31,053 nt of DNA from a virus. The notes under the pieces were generated by a model that had not been told where the DNA came from, did no database searches, and saw only the letters and a program-made list of their open reading frames with translations. The stretch lies in the IMG/VR virus record IMGVR_UViG_3300024346_007101, positions 1-31,053 of that record; one strand, written 5' to 3'. Below are positions 1-8,240 of the stretch, piece after piece. Every line of letters starts with the position of its first letter. Within the stretch, counting starts at the first letter, position 1. Position numbers and translations under genes: made by a program.

Positions 1-1
1 T

Positions 2-730
2 TACGATTCATTTAGAAGGTTTAAAATTCTTTTTAAAGATGAGAATGGGTGGGCATATATTGACAGTAACCTAATACAACCACAAAAAACAACATTATTA
101 GTTACGATTGATAACCATAGGAAACGAGTTAAATTTTACCAAGATGGTGAAATGGTGGGTGAGTACAAATTTAAAAGAGATTTTAAAAAGACCACAGGTA
201 GTTCATTATTTATAGGTTCAAAAGACGGTGAAAAGGAATTCTTTAAAGGTGAAATTTCTCAGGTGGCTATATTCAACAACCTTCTTTACCCAAAAGAAAT
301 TACAGAAGTAAGTAAAAACGATACTTTTAGTTTAACGATGTCGTTTGGTGATTATATATCAGATGGGAACCTATCCCAATACTACGACATGAAACAAATA
401 AAATCATATCGATTAGTGGATTTGTCAAATGAAGGTGAAAGTGCTGAAATTGTTAATTGTGAAATAGTGAAAAATGAATATAAACATGAAAAGATTTTAA
501 ATCTACCGTTTAGAAGACCATCTATTTTTAAATCGTTATCACACCAAAGTTCTGGTTATCAAAATGGTGGTTGGTCTGATGTTAATATTAGGTATAATCA
601 ATTAAGATTCCATAATGAAGTTGAAAGGGGTTATAGAGATCCTGATGAAGATGGTCTTTCTAATTGTGATTATAATATTTGGTCAGATGAAAAAGTTGCT
701 AAACAAATACATTTAAACGTTTCAATATGA
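2..730 (+). CDS. LamG-domain protein, C-terminal part (5' end outside window)
   Basis: The reading frame is open from base 2, so this is the 3' part of a longer gene; the first in-frame ATG at 152 is internal. Roughly the first 100 visible residues look like a LamG/concanavalin A-like jelly-roll: a strand with FYQDGEMVG, then SLFIGS, then GEISQVAIFNNLLYP, which is the usual end of a LamG_3 domain. The last ~75 residues (LPFRRPSIF, then a His and GYQNGGW) align with the C-terminus of the next gene (LPYRREGSF, His, GFVNGKW). The two genes are therefore paralogs, and the missing N-terminus may be a GT7 glycosyltransferase too (inference). A LamG domain would be expected to bind carbohydrate. The stop overlaps the next start as ATGA, indicating translational coupling. 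The LamG call is good; the enzymatic part is unknown. Confidence 0.75.
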   Translation, partial: YDSFRRFKILFKDENGWAYIDSNLIQPQKTTLLVTIDNHRKRVKFYQDGEMVGEYKFKRDFKKTTGSSLFIGSKDGEKEFFKGEISQVAIFNNLLYPKEITEVSKNDTFSLTMSFGDYISDGNLSQYYDMKQIKSYRLVDLSNEGESAEIVNCEIVKNEYKHEKILNLPFRRPSIFKSLSHQSSGYQNGGWSDVNIRYNQLRFHNEVERGYRDPDEDGLSNCDYNIWSDEKVAKQIHLNVSI

Positions 731-2118
731 CGCATAAATTAGGTATATGTATACCATATAGAAATCGGGAAGAACACTTAAATAAGTTAGTGTCATCATT
801 AGGTCCTTTTTTGGAAAAAAAAGAAATTGACTATACGTTCTACGTTGCCCATCAAGTTGATGATAAGTTATTCAATAGAGGGTCAATGAAAAATATTGCG
901 GCGTTGGAAGCATTTAAAGATGGTTGTGACTACGTTGCGTGGCATGACGTTGATATGTTACCACATGATGATAATTGTGATTATTCATATCCCGAAACAA
1001 CACCGATACATATAGCAACTAAATTATCTAAATATTCATACTCGATGGGGTATGAACAATATTTTGGTGGTGTTGTGTTGTTTAATAAAGAACAAGTTGA
1101 AAGAACCAACGGATATTCTAATGGATATTGGGATTGGGGTCAAGAGGATGATGATTTATTGTGGAGATGTAAATTTGAGGGGTACGTAAATGAAAGAGTG
1201 TCACAGGAATTTAAAAACAAACGAGTTGGTAAATTTAATGGTGTAAATTCATCAATACGAACACCAATGGATAGAACAATCAATAGTTGTCTACATAATG
1301 ACCATACTATCTCAATATTAGTTAAATCAGAGCAACAACCTGAAAAGGTACCAATTTGGTTAGTGGGTGATGAGAAACGACAATTTATTGAGTATCCAAT
1401 ACTAAGAAAAGAAAATAGTTGGACATGGGGATTATCATTTAATAACTCAAGAGCATATAGTTCATTATATTATGATAGGAATTCTAATCCAATATACAAT
1501 TGGATGAAAAGGAATGAAGGTGAGTGGTCATGGATCACAACGTCCTTTGATTCTGAGAAAGATGAGTTATATATGTTTATGAATGAACAAATGGTTTCAA
1601 ATAATGGTGATGTCATAAGGAACAAACCGATTATTTTTCCAGGTAAATTAAAAACTCATTTATCAACCTCACCATTTATATTAGGTTCATGTCAACATAC
1701 AGGTAATCATTTTAAAGGTGAGATTGCGGGTTTTAGGGTTTATGACCGACATTTTAACAACTTTGAAGAATGTTTTAAAAACACTGAAGACCTTATCTAT
1801 GAATATAACTTTGAGGATGATATTGATATCGACGTAAGAAACGTTGAATTTGAAAATAAAACAATCTCAATTAATTCAACAACCTTACCGTATAGGAGAG
1901 AAGGTAGTTTCTATTGTTTACCACACGATGATGAGGGATTCGTTAATGGTAAGTGGGCTAAAGGTGAGACCACAGCAAGAAATGAAAAAAGGTTTGTTAC
2001 TGAAATGCAACAAAGAAAAATCGATTATAAAAAGGATGGTATTAACACTGTCAAATATGAACTTGTAGAAGTCATTAACCATTCAATAAAATGTAAAATA
2101 TTTAACGTAAAATTATGA
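727..2118 (+). CDS. GT7 (beta-1,4-galactosyltransferase-like) glycosyltransferase fused to LamG domain
   Basis: Residues 5-150 carry the signature blocks of glycosyltransferase family 7, best known from animal beta-4-galactosyltransferases: IPYRNREEHL (9-18), FNRG (49-52), HDVDMLP (73-79, with the metal-binding DVD), YFGGV (112-116) and WDWGQEDDDLLWR (135-147). The catalytic core is intact, so a retained transfer of Gal/GalNAc or a related sugar from a UDP-sugar is expected from the family; donor and acceptor are unknown. Residues ~195-345 form a LamG-like domain (SPFILGS, FKGEIAGFRVYDR). Residues ~385-463 are a C-terminal module shared with the preceding partial gene. No signal peptide or membrane segment is visible, so it should act in the cytoplasm, unlike the Golgi-anchored animal enzymes. 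ATGA overlaps join it to both neighbours. The start has no Shine-Dalgarno sequence. Confidence 0.87.
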   Translation: MTHKLGICIPYRNREEHLNKLVSSLGPFLEKKEIDYTFYVAHQVDDKLFNRGSMKNIAALEAFKDGCDYVAWHDVDMLPHDDNCDYSYPETTPIHIATKLSKYSYSMGYEQYFGGVVLFNKEQVERTNGYSNGYWDWGQEDDDLLWRCKFEGYVNERVSQEFKNKRVGKFNGVNSSIRTPMDRTINSCLHNDHTISILVKSEQQPEKVPIWLVGDEKRQFIEYPILRKENSWTWGLSFNNSRAYSSLYYDRNSNPIYNWMKRNEGEWSWITTSFDSEKDELYMFMNEQMVSNNGDVIRNKPIIFPGKLKTHLSTSPFILGSCQHTGNHFKGEIAGFRVYDRHFNNFEECFKNTEDLIYEYNFEDDIDIDVRNVEFENKTISINSTTLPYRREGSFYCLPHDDEGFVNGKWAKGETTARNEKRFVTEMQQRKIDYKKDGINTVKYELVEVINHSIKCKIFNVKL

Positions 2119-3524
2119 GTCATCCTGAAGTAGAAAAATTTGAGAATTATAGAAACGAATTAAACAAAACTGGTTGTGGTTTTTGTTTGGCTAAATGGAC
2201 ACAAGTCACCACTCACTTGCATTTGGGGAGAACACATTCGTGCCACCACCCTGATACACACCAAATACCGGTAGAAGAAATAAAAAGAAATCCATCTGCT
2301 TTACACAACACTCGTTTCAAAAAACAGAAGAGAAAAGAAATGTTGGATGGTAAAAGACCCTCCGAGTGTGACTACTGTTGGAAGGTGGAGGACAACTCTA
2401 ATCAAATATCTGATAGGGTTTATAAGTCTCACGAACCATGGTCTAAACCACATCATAAAGAGATTAGGGAAATGGATTGGAGGGAGGACTACAACCCAAA
2501 ATATATGGAGGTTTCATTCTCGAATAAGTGTAATTTTAAATGTTCCTACTGTGGACCATCGTTTTCGTCGTCATGGGCTCAGGAGATTGAAAAACACGGA
2601 CCTTACCCTACCACAGATTTATTTAATAATTTTGATTGGTTAAAAAAGTCAGGTAGGATGCCAATACACCATAAAGATTATAACCCCTATGTTGAGGCGT
2701 TTTGGAAGTGGTGGCCTGATTTGTATAGGGATCTCGACACATTTAGAATTACAGGTGGAGAACCATTATTAAGTAAGGATACGTGGGGAGTCTTAGACTA
2801 TATTATTAATGAGGAAAACCCTAACACAAATTTAAACTTATCAATTAATACTAATTTAGGTGTCCCTGACAAACTAATTGATAGGCTCATTGATAAGATT
2901 AAAAGAATTGAAGATGAGGGTAGAGTTAAAAGTTTTGTAATTTACACATCAGTGGATGGTTGGGGAGAACAGGCGGAATATGCAAGAACGGGTTTAGTGT
3001 TTAATAAGTTTTGGGATAACCTAAATAAAATATTAACTAACTGTCCTACCGTCACCGTAGGTATAATGAGTACTTATAATGCATTATCACTATCCACATA
3101 CAATAAATTAATAAAAGAGGTTTATGGATTAAAAATGGAATATGGTAGTCCTGACAGGGCATGGTCGACTGCGGTTTCTTTGGACTCATCATTCTTAAGA
3201 CACCCTGAACACCAAACGGTGAGAGTTGTACCACTTAGTTTTTCTGATGTTGTTAAAAGTCATGGTGAGTTAGCGGAAACACTTACCACATTTCCACATA
3301 ATTTTGATCAAGAAATATGGGGGTATACACAAATGGAAATACCTAAATTTCATAGGATATATGATTGGATGGTTTCACCACAAGATGAAAAAGAATTACT
3401 TAAAAATCAACATAACTTTTATAAGTTCTTTAATGCACATGATGAAAGAAGAGGAACAAATTTCCTTAAAACTTTTCCAGAATACGAAGAATTCTATAAT
3501 TATTGTAAAGGAATTACATTTTAG
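2115..3524 (+). CDS. Radical SAM protein with extra N-terminal cysteines (twitch/SPASM-like type)
   Basis: The radical SAM cluster motif CxxxCxxC is present as C139-NFK-C143-SY-C146, followed by a GGEP motif at 214-217 (ITGGEPLL) that contacts SAM. Before the barrel there are further cysteines, C21xxC24, C43 and C85xxC88 (ECDYCW), which may hold an auxiliary Fe-S cluster; radical SAM enzymes annotated as 'twitch domain-containing' have similar additional cysteines. Such enzymes use a 5'-deoxyadenosyl radical, often on peptide or sugar substrates. Here no precursor peptide is evident, and the neighbours are all sugar enzymes, so a carbohydrate or a virion protein is as likely a substrate (inference). 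ATGA overlap with the GT7 gene; the next gene starts directly after its TAG. The family call is firm; the substrate is unknown. Confidence 0.88.
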   Translation: MSHPEVEKFENYRNELNKTGCGFCLAKWTQVTTHLHLGRTHSCHHPDTHQIPVEEIKRNPSALHNTRFKKQKRKEMLDGKRPSECDYCWKVEDNSNQISDRVYKSHEPWSKPHHKEIREMDWREDYNPKYMEVSFSNKCNFKCSYCGPSFSSSWAQEIEKHGPYPTTDLFNNFDWLKKSGRMPIHHKDYNPYVEAFWKWWPDLYRDLDTFRITGGEPLLSKDTWGVLDYIINEENPNTNLNLSINTNLGVPDKLIDRLIDKIKRIEDEGRVKSFVIYTSVDGWGEQAEYARTGLVFNKFWDNLNKILTNCPTVTVGIMSTYNALSLSTYNKLIKEVYGLKMEYGSPDRAWSTAVSLDSSFLRHPEHQTVRVVPLSFSDVVKSHGELAETLTTFPHNFDQEIWGYTQMEIPKFHRIYDWMVSPQDEKELLKNQHNFYKFFNAHDERRGTNFLKTFPEYEEFYNYCKGITF

Positions 3525-4988
3525 ATGAATATAGTATATAACGAAATATTAGTACATGACCCTCAAGGTAATGTAGAATTTGTTAATTCGAACATACCTG
3601 AATATAACATACATCCGTGGCACACCCACCCATTACTTAAGGAGGGTGACAATGATGGTAACTATGTTAATATAGAACAGATTAGTAAAAAGATTGGAAT
3701 AGAATTACCATTTAAAAGAGTCGGTAACGAGAGTCAAGAAATTATGGATGTTCTTGTTAAATTAAGAAGTCAAAGTTTTGAAGTTTTTTTAGACCATGAC
3801 TACCATAGACATAATATATATTCATTAGAACAGATAAAAGAATTGGATGTTAATTACATCTACCCCATTGTTATATATAATAACGTATTATTTGAAAAAT
3901 ACGACACAATTACATTAAATCCAGACGTTGTTAGTGACGCTAAAAAGGGTAAATGTAAGATATGTTTCATGCAACCAACAGAAGGGTTCTTTGGTCAAGA
4001 AGATGAAAATTATAAGTGGTTAGACGGGTTATCTAAAACGTATGGTTTAGATGATACCAACCTATTCATGATAACAACTAATTTTATTGCAAAATCACAC
4101 AAAAATAAGTTAGCCACAGATGGTTACCTAAGAGATGATTCGTATACCATATTAGATTATGGTTACTTTGGTTCTAATTTATGGTTTCATAATCCAGGTC
4201 ATGTAACTGACCCTCAATGTGAAGTAAAGGGAAGAGAAAAATTATCTAAATTCATTAAATGGTCACTTACAGAAAAAAAGAAATATCATTTCCTTAATTT
4301 CAACAGAGTACCTAAGTTGCACCGTGTCCTACTTTATGGTTATTTAAATGGTAATAGTATTTTTAAAGATAAATTTATATCATCTTTAGGTGGTGTTGAA
4401 GGTGATGACGAATATCAATATTATGGTTGGGTTGACGGTCAAGTCCCACAAGAATACCATAATTCATGGAAAACACAAATTAGAAATTACTATAAGACTC
4501 ATGACTCGAGAATACATTATTGGTATGATGAACCCGATTTAGAAAATAATAAAGCGGATAGTTTAAACATTCAAGCACATAAAGATTCATTTGTAAATAT
4601 TGTTTCTGAATCGTTAACACATGACACTACGGTGTTTTTTTCTGAAAAAATATATAAACCAATATTCGTTGCTCAACCATTTTTAATGGTGGGTAATCCG
4701 AGATCTTTAGAGGTTTTACGGGGTCAGGGTTATAAAACATTTTCTAAATGGTGGGATGAAAGTTACGATGAAGAGACGGACCTTTATAAAAGGATGGACA
4801 AAATTTTTAAAGTGATGGGTGAAATTGCGACGTGGGATATGGAAAAGTGTTATAAAATAACACAAGAAATGTTACCAACACTAATACACAATTTTAATGT
4901 TCTAATGAAAGGTGAAACACTACAAAACATATTTAATGTTTTGGAAAATGACGAACATTTACCTGAAAAACATAATCACCTAATATGA
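3525..4988 (+). CDS. Putative GT-B glycosyltransferase (first of three related genes)
   Basis: 487 residues, no signal peptide or membrane segment. The C-terminal half has a basic FNRVPKLHR element (259-267) and then SEKIYKP (373-379), QPFLMVG (384-390), a Leu/Gly-rich stretch, and W409-WDESYDE. The order 'acidic-Lys ... P ... QPF..VG' resembles the nucleotide-sugar binding region of GT10 fucosyltransferase-type and other GT-B enzymes, where an E/TEK motif precedes a conserved hydrophobic-G strand. The N-terminal half is not recognised. The next two genes carry degraded or diverged versions of the same motifs, so the three form a tandem family. It probably transfers a sugar in this cassette; donor and acceptor cannot be told. 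It begins right after the stop of the radical SAM gene and its own stop overlaps the next start (ATGA). Confidence 0.6.
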   Translation: MNIVYNEILVHDPQGNVEFVNSNIPEYNIHPWHTHPLLKEGDNDGNYVNIEQISKKIGIELPFKRVGNESQEIMDVLVKLRSQSFEVFLDHDYHRHNIYSLEQIKELDVNYIYPIVIYNNVLFEKYDTITLNPDVVSDAKKGKCKICFMQPTEGFFGQEDENYKWLDGLSKTYGLDDTNLFMITTNFIAKSHKNKLATDGYLRDDSYTILDYGYFGSNLWFHNPGHVTDPQCEVKGREKLSKFIKWSLTEKKKYHFLNFNRVPKLHRVLLYGYLNGNSIFKDKFISSLGGVEGDDEYQYYGWVDGQVPQEYHNSWKTQIRNYYKTHDSRIHYWYDEPDLENNKADSLNIQAHKDSFVNIVSESLTHDTTVFFSEKIYKPIFVAQPFLMVGNPRSLEVLRGQGYKTFSKWWDESYDEETDLYKRMDKIFKVMGEIATWDMEKCYKITQEMLPTLIHNFNVLMKGETLQNIFNVLENDEHLPEKHNHLI

Positions 4989-5983
4989 TCATAACTAAAC
5001 CAACTTATATCTATCGGGGAATAAGTCCTGAGACCTCAGCTATGAGAGTCAAACATCAGGTTTCAAATACTAATGATTGTGAAATAATACTCGTTACTAA
5101 TTATGACGTTGTCTCGGAGGGGTTTTACGAAACATTCAAAGAATTACTTAATCATTCAATAGACGAAGGTAAAGAAATTTATTACGATTCAACAACAGAA
5201 CTACTATCTCAGGAGTTCTTAGAAAAAGTGAAATCATATAAGGACCTCTCAACATTAAAAATTTTCACTAATGGTATTATTGATGAATCTAAGATTAATT
5301 CTAAAGTTGTAAAATTAAGAGGTGCAACAATTATAGTTGAACCTTATTTTGTTAAACATTATGATTATTATCAACCGATCAAAGATGTTGACATAATACG
5401 GACAAAGGTTAAAAAATCATTTTTATTGTTAGGTGGTAAATCAAAAACATTTAGGACTGCACTAACCGCACTTTTGTATTTTGAAGGGTTAGATGATTAT
5501 GGGTATATATCGTATTTTGGTTTCAAACCATTAGATACATTTACTAATGAAACCAAAGATCTTTATTTTATGACTGACTCACCCAACCAACAAAAAAGAA
5601 GGGTAGAGGAAGGGTTGAAAAAAATGGGTAGTAATAAAGTATTAGATGTCACTTTATTTAATCATAAAGTATCACATAGTAGAGATTATGATGCCACATA
5701 TTACGACATGGTTGATTTTGTTGTAATAATGGAAAGTGATGTTACTAATGATAGGTCATTTATAACTGAGAAAACAACTAAGTGTGTTCAACAAAATAAA
5801 AAGTTTATTCTACTCTCCTCCAAAGGAATGTTAGATAAGACAAAAAACGAGTATTTAAACTATCACAATAAGGATATTAGTCATTTAACTGATTGGTGTG
5901 ATACCTCATATGACAGTATTGATAATGTGTGGTTTAGAATCGATAAGATAGTTAAGATAATCAAAAATGAAATTATACATTAA
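4985..5983 (+). CDS. Putative glycosyltransferase-like protein (second of three related genes)
   Basis: 332 residues, weakly similar to the genes on either side. The shared elements are a basic segment KSKTFRTAL (152-160), FITEKTTK (259-266), FILLSS (274-279) and W304-CDTSYDSI (to 312), in the same order and spacing as SEK...QPFLMVG...W.DESYD in the upstream gene. The N-terminal half is shorter, and part of the usual two-domain GT-B arrangement may be reduced. I infer a GT-B-like, GT10-related fold. An active enzyme is possible, but a non-catalytic partner of its neighbours cannot be excluded. ATGA overlap upstream and a 17-base overlap with the next gene tie it into one transcript. Confidence 0.45.
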   Translation: MIITKPTYIYRGISPETSAMRVKHQVSNTNDCEIILVTNYDVVSEGFYETFKELLNHSIDEGKEIYYDSTTELLSQEFLEKVKSYKDLSTLKIFTNGIIDESKINSKVVKLRGATIIVEPYFVKHYDYYQPIKDVDIIRTKVKKSFLLLGGKSKTFRTALTALLYFEGLDDYGYISYFGFKPLDTFTNETKDLYFMTDSPNQQKRRVEEGLKKMGSNKVLDVTLFNHKVSHSRDYDATYYDMVDFVVIMESDVTNDRSFITEKTTKCVQQNKKFILLSSKGMLDKTKNEYLNYHNKDISHLTDWCDTSYDSIDNVWFRIDKIVKIIKNEIIH

Positions 5984-7052
5984 TGATTCCACAACTAACC
6001 CCGAGTTACACGAACTACGTTTTGTAGATCATTTACATTCCGCACCTTTTTTAATTGAAAGAGACCAATTTCAAATAGTCACGGATATTAATGATTGTGA
6101 TTCCATCTCAATATTATGTGATCCTTCAGTCTACCAACAACAGGTGGATAAAATATTGGAGTATTCTAACATAAAAAACGTTATACATTTAGATATATTT
6201 CACATTTACGAGGGGAGTTCGACTATACCACATTTGGATAGGATGAAGTTATTATTAGAGGAACAGGGTAAGGTTTTATTTCACGTACACACTAATTTAT
6301 CAAATGAAGAAGATATATTTTATGATTTTTTATGGAATAGACAAAAATGTGCATTTACTGATTTTGAGGGGTACGGACTAAAAAATACCCAATATTTCGG
6401 GGAATCAACAAACAACATGTTTGAATTAACAGAAATAAAAAAAAAGGGTGAGTTGAAAAAATTCTTATCTCCTAATAGAACTTCTTTAATATCACCCAAT
6501 GATAGAATTTTTAAAAGAATCTGTTTAAGGTATCAATTACAAGATGAAGATGGTTACACTAACGATCCCGATAGGGGTATATCTTTAGATTCACAAGAAA
6601 ACTTTGATTCTCAAAATTTAGTAAAATTTGAAGCATTCAATCCAATACACAATGATTACTATAATAGTTCATTTGTTAGTATATATATTGAAACACTAAC
6701 ATATCTAAATAATGACGGAAAAAAAATAGTGAAAAGTGTGACAGAAAAAACTTGGAACCCTTTACTAAAAGGTCATTTTATCTTACCTTTTGGTTACTGT
6801 GGGTTAGTAGAAACAATAAGGGAATATGGATTTTTACTCCCTGATTGGATAGACTACTCGTACGATTCAATTGAGAATGATCGTGAGAGATTTGAAAGAT
6901 ATATTTTTTGTGTTAAAGAGTTACTTAAACTAACAATTAATGATCTAAATATTTTGTTCGAACGGGACCTATGGATCTTAGAGTTCAACAGACGGTTATT
7001 TTTTGATAAACCGTTGGATAAATTGTATAATAAAATAGTAAAAAAAGTATAA
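5967..7052 (+). CDS. Putative glycosyltransferase-like protein (third of three related genes)
   Basis: 361 residues. It shows the same C-terminal signature as the two preceding genes: a basic LSPNRTSLISPNDR segment (167-180), SVTEKTWNPL (257-266), FILPFG (271-276) and W294-IDYSYDSI (to 302). The phrase 'EKT.NPL..G..I.PFG' is close to the motif in small GT10-like proteins often seen in marine phage genomes (from memory of the family, not checked). The N-terminal ~150 residues are not recognised. No secretion signal. The start overlaps the preceding gene by 17 bases and has no ribosome binding site, so translation probably depends on coupling. A glycosyltransferase role is inferred from the motif and the cassette context. 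Confidence 0.5.
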   Translation: MKLYINDSTTNPELHELRFVDHLHSAPFLIERDQFQIVTDINDCDSISILCDPSVYQQQVDKILEYSNIKNVIHLDIFHIYEGSSTIPHLDRMKLLLEEQGKVLFHVHTNLSNEEDIFYDFLWNRQKCAFTDFEGYGLKNTQYFGESTNNMFELTEIKKKGELKKFLSPNRTSLISPNDRIFKRICLRYQLQDEDGYTNDPDRGISLDSQENFDSQNLVKFEAFNPIHNDYYNSSFVSIYIETLTYLNNDGKKIVKSVTEKTWNPLLKGHFILPFGYCGLVETIREYGFLLPDWIDYSYDSIENDRERFERYIFCVKELLKLTINDLNILFERDLWILEFNRRLFFDKPLDKLYNKIVKKV

Positions 7053-7053
7053 T

Positions 7054-8229
7054 ATGAATGTAGGTTTTATTGGAGTTGGGAAACTCGGGAAAGATGCGGC
7101 TGAGGTAATGGCAGAAAAACATAACGTTGTTGGATATGACATAAGTGAAGTGCAACCTGAGAACTTTAAAATGGTTCCGACAATAAAAGAGGTTTGTAAT
7201 GGTAGAGATTTAATATTTGTTGCAGTACCAACACCTCACCACCCTGACTATGATGGAAGATACCCCACGTCACATTTAGAAAATAAAGATTTTAATTACG
7301 ATATAGTAAAAGAGGTCTTAGTTGAGGTAAATAAACACGTATCTAAAGATCAACTTATAGTTCTAATCTCAACCGTCTTACCTGGTACCATTAGAAGAGA
7401 GTTCATTGAGTTAATCCCAAACGGTAGATTTATCTATAACCCTTATCTTATTGCAATGGGTACCGTTAAGTGGGATATGGTAAATCCTGAAATGATTATT
7501 ATCGGAACAGAAGATGGATCGGAAACAGGAGACGCAAAACTATTGTTAGACTTCTACAAAACCTTTATCAGTGAAGATGTAAGATATGAACTTGGTACAT
7601 GGGATGAAGCGGAAGGAATTAAAATATTCTACAATACATTCATCTCAACTAAAGTTGCACTGGTTAACATGATTCAAGACGTTGCGGAGAAATCAGGTAA
7701 TATCAACACTGATGTTATAACAGGTGCACTTGAAAGATCAACTTACAGAATCTTAGGTCCTGCATATATGAAGGCGGGTATGGGAGATGGTGGAGGATGT
7801 CATCCTCGTGATAACATTGCTCTACGATATATGGCTCAGGAATTAGGTTTAGGATATGACTTATTTGATGCAATTATGTTAGCAAGAGAAGTTCAGGCAA
7901 AAAATATTGCAACTAAGTTAGTTGTTGAATCAAATAAACGTAACCTACCGATTATTATATTGGGTCAATCATATAAACCTGACGTAGAGTACTTAGATGG
8001 TTCTTCATCTATTCTTGTTGGTCATTACTGTGAATCTTCGTATGGTGGTAAATATAAAGTACAGTATGATTTAGAGACCCCAATTAAAGGAATTTACTTA
8101 TTGGGTCATATGGGTAAACACCATGATTATGATTTCCCTGATGGGTCGGTAGTGGTGGATCCGTGGAGGTCCTTTAAAACAGATAAAAACATTGAAGTAA
8201 TTCATTATGGGAACACACGTTTCAAATAA
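7054..8229 (+). CDS. UDP-glucose/GDP-mannose dehydrogenase family protein
   Basis: The N-terminus is a Rossmann NAD-binding fold with GxGxxG (G7-VGKLG12) and the acidic end of strand 2 at GYDIS. VPTP (58-61) and STVLPGT (106-112) are standard blocks of the family. The middle domain has the catalytic lysine and asparagine in EGIKIFYNTFISTK (K190, N194), and the catalytic cysteine is C249 in GDGGGCHPRD; most members have GGSCFPKD, so this copy is diverged but keeps the nucleophile. The family performs two-step oxidation of the C6 hydroxyl of an NDP-sugar to the uronic acid. At 391 residues it is somewhat shorter than typical ~430-residue enzymes. It starts one base after the preceding stop (TAATATG). 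In this cassette it would supply a uronic acid donor to the glycosyltransferases (inference). Confidence 0.85.
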   Translation: MNVGFIGVGKLGKDAAEVMAEKHNVVGYDISEVQPENFKMVPTIKEVCNGRDLIFVAVPTPHHPDYDGRYPTSHLENKDFNYDIVKEVLVEVNKHVSKDQLIVLISTVLPGTIRREFIELIPNGRFIYNPYLIAMGTVKWDMVNPEMIIIGTEDGSETGDAKLLLDFYKTFISEDVRYELGTWDEAEGIKIFYNTFISTKVALVNMIQDVAEKSGNINTDVITGALERSTYRILGPAYMKAGMGDGGGCHPRDNIALRYMAQELGLGYDLFDAIMLAREVQAKNIATKLVVESNKRNLPIIILGQSYKPDVEYLDGSSSILVGHYCESSYGGKYKVQYDLETPIKGIYLLGHMGKHHDYDFPDGSVVVDPWRSFKTDKNIEVIHYGNTRFK

Positions 8230-8240
8230 CAAATGTAGTT

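Noticed and set aside
3052-3234. Short minus-strand frame opposite the radical SAM gene
   Set aside because: It overlaps the coding strand of a well-supported gene and its product has no plausible domain.
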